This document shows, piece by piece, positions 63,066 through 64,000 of a DNA stretch of 64,000 nucleotides (its first letter is position 1; every line of letters begins with the position of its first letter). This DNA comes from Streptomyces sp. NBC_00525. Its GTDB lineage: Bacteria > Actinomycetota > Actinomycetes > Streptomycetales > Streptomycetaceae. The stretch is from contig NZ_CP107834.1 of the NCBI RefSeq assembly GCF_036346595.1, forward strand, positions 2,046,001-2,110,000, in the 5' to 3' direction. The translations under genes were made by a program, and so were the position numbers. Under the pieces are notes generated by a model. It was not told the origin of the DNA and did no database searches. It worked only from the letters and a program-made list of their open reading frames with translations.

Positions 63066-64000
63066 TCAGCGGTGCGCGCGGCGGGTGCGGCGGGTCGTGA
63101 GCACCATCGCGCCGCCGCCGATCAGGAAGCCGGAGACGGTGAGGGCGGGCAGGGTCACGGGGACGGAGATGCCGGTCCTGGCGAGTTCCGGGAGCCCGGC
63201 CGGGTCGGTGCCGGGCGGAAGGGGGCGGCGGGCAGCGCCGGGCGGCGTCGTGTCGGTCCTGCCGGGGTCCGCGTACCCCTCGTCGCCCTTGCCCCTCACC
63301 GTGCCGCTCCCCTCTTCCCGCGTTCCGTCGATGCCCACGTCGTCCCTGTCCGTCGCGTCCGTACCGCCGCCCTCGACCACGGTGAACGGGTAGTCGCCGG
63401 ACTCGCCGACCCACTCCCCGTCGCCGCCCCCCGCCCCGTCCCCGGCGCCCCGGCGCTGGACGACCGCGGCGTTCGCGGTGATCCGGCCGGGGGCGGCGTC
63501 CGAGGTGAAGGCGAGCCGGACCTGCACGGTGACGGTGCGCCCGGCGGGCACGGTGAAGCCGGGGAAGGCGTCGTCGCCGTCGCCGCCGAAGACCCCGATG
63601 TGCTCGTCCCGGTCCGTCGTCTCCCAGGTCACGCGGTGCTCGACGCCGGGCCGGGCGCGCTCGGAGAACCGGAGCCGGATCTGGTCCGCGGTCAGGGTCC
63701 GGTCCTCGTCGGTGAGGACGAGGACCGGGTGGACGGCCCGGCAGGGCTCCGCCGTGGTGTTCGTCAGGTCCAGGAACCAGGTGCCGTAGCCGCCGCCGGA
63801 GGCGTAGGTGTCGGGGCCGCCGTGGATACGGGTGTCGATGGGGAAGTCGTCCGACGCCGGGTCCCCGCAGCCGGTCCGGCCGGGCGCGGGCGCCGCCGGG
63901 GTGGCCGCCTTGGTGACGGGGCCGCGCTGCGGTGCGGCGGACGCGGTCGCCCCGCCGAGGACGACGGGCATGACGCTGGCGGCGGCGAGACCGAGCGCGA
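63066..64000 (-). CDS. Exported wall protein with LAxTG sorting signal, 5' end beyond window
   Basis: Partial: reading into the window edge from 63971 the frame continues with LGLAAASV before MPVVLGGATASAAP, which is the hydrophobic part of a signal peptide, so the real start lies past 64000. The body has a beta-sandwich-like segment (about 60-210 of the visible part) with FLDLTNTTAEPCRAVHPVLVLTDEDR, then a Gly/Asp/Thr-rich linker, and ends LPELARTG followed by a hydrophobic stretch and RRTRRAHR, the sortase LAxTG type of Streptomyces. It should be anchored to peptidoglycan. Confidence 0.85.
   Translation of the reverse strand, partial: ALGLAAASVMPVVLGGATASAAPQRGPVTKAATPAAPAPGRTGCGDPASDDFPIDTRIHGGPDTYASGGGYGTWFLDLTNTTAEPCRAVHPVLVLTDEDRTLTADQIRLRFSERARPGVEHRVTWETTDRDEHIGVFGGDGDDAFPGFTVPAGRTVTVQVRLAFTSDAAPGRITANAAVVQRRGAGDGAGGGDGEWVGESGDYPFTVVEGGGTDATDRDDVGIDGTREEGSGTVRGKGDEGYADPGRTDTTPPGAARRPLPPGTDPAGLPELARTGISVPVTLPALTVSGFLIGGGAMVLTTRRTRRAHR

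Overview
The window is chromosomal DNA of a Streptomyces or a very close relative. GC content is very high, with strong G/C preference at third codon positions, and GTG and TTG starts are common. Several marker loci point the same way: adpA with an in-frame TTA codon directly followed by the oligoribonuclease gene, a cebEFG-bglC locus with three perfect or near-perfect CebR operators, DasR-type (dre) boxes, desE with an iron box, and a PAS-GGDEF-EAL gene that looks like cdgA. Gene order resembles what I recall of the SCO2774-SCO2840 region of S. coelicolor. It is core chromosome; I see no prophage, integrase, transposase, CRISPR array or large antibiotic cluster.

Layout. 1-6.8 kb: a cation-efflux transporter, a phosphatase-family gene, then two inverted identical DasR boxes in front of a glycan-synthase (GT2) gene and a gene fusing an acyltransferase, an SGNH domain and a GH16 glycanase. 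6.8-13.4 kb: TetR regulator and a leucine/branched-chain acyl-CoA catabolic operon. 13.4-18.8 kb: iron-regulated siderophore lipoprotein, DasR-boxed hexosaminidase, a small conserved gene, glmS. 18.9-24 kb: universal stress protein, a 0.9-kb leader region, adpA-orn, tRNA-His, an FMN glutamate-synthase-like gene. 24-30.5 kb: the cellobiose regulon (cebR, bglC, cebG, cebF, cebE). 31.3-38.9 kb: a two-component system with a divergent secreted protein, spermidine-synthase-like, PrimPol-like, XRE/TPR regulator, histidine phosphatase and PAP2 genes. 38.7-42.9 kb: a three-gene cassette of overlapping genes encoding an Fe-S RecB-type nuclease, an unknown protein and an SF1 helicase. 43-48.9 kb: small genes, tRNA-Lys, an M6 metalloprotease, the c-di-GMP gene and a flavin oxidoreductase. 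49-54.2 kb: EutA-like protein, ectoine-type ABC transporter and IclR regulator. 54.3-64 kb: second tRNA-Lys, a DHA2 efflux pump, a DasR-boxed LPMO, an SPFH/NlpC pair, third tRNA-Lys, a class F sortase pair, a HAD phosphatase and a sortase-substrate-like protein cut by the window end.

Working together. Much of the window is about glycans: chitin cleavage (LPMO), GlcNAc release (hexosaminidase), amino-sugar synthesis (GlmS) and possible surface glycan synthesis (GT2 plus acyltransferase/GH16) all lie near DasR-type boxes or next to a boxed gene, while cellobiose uptake and hydrolysis are under CebR. Development is represented by adpA, orn and the c-di-GMP enzyme.

The best candidates for something undescribed are the nuclease/unknown/helicase cassette, which looks like a Dna2-type enzyme divided over three translationally coupled genes, and the DasR-boxed synthase/acyltransferase-GH16 pair.
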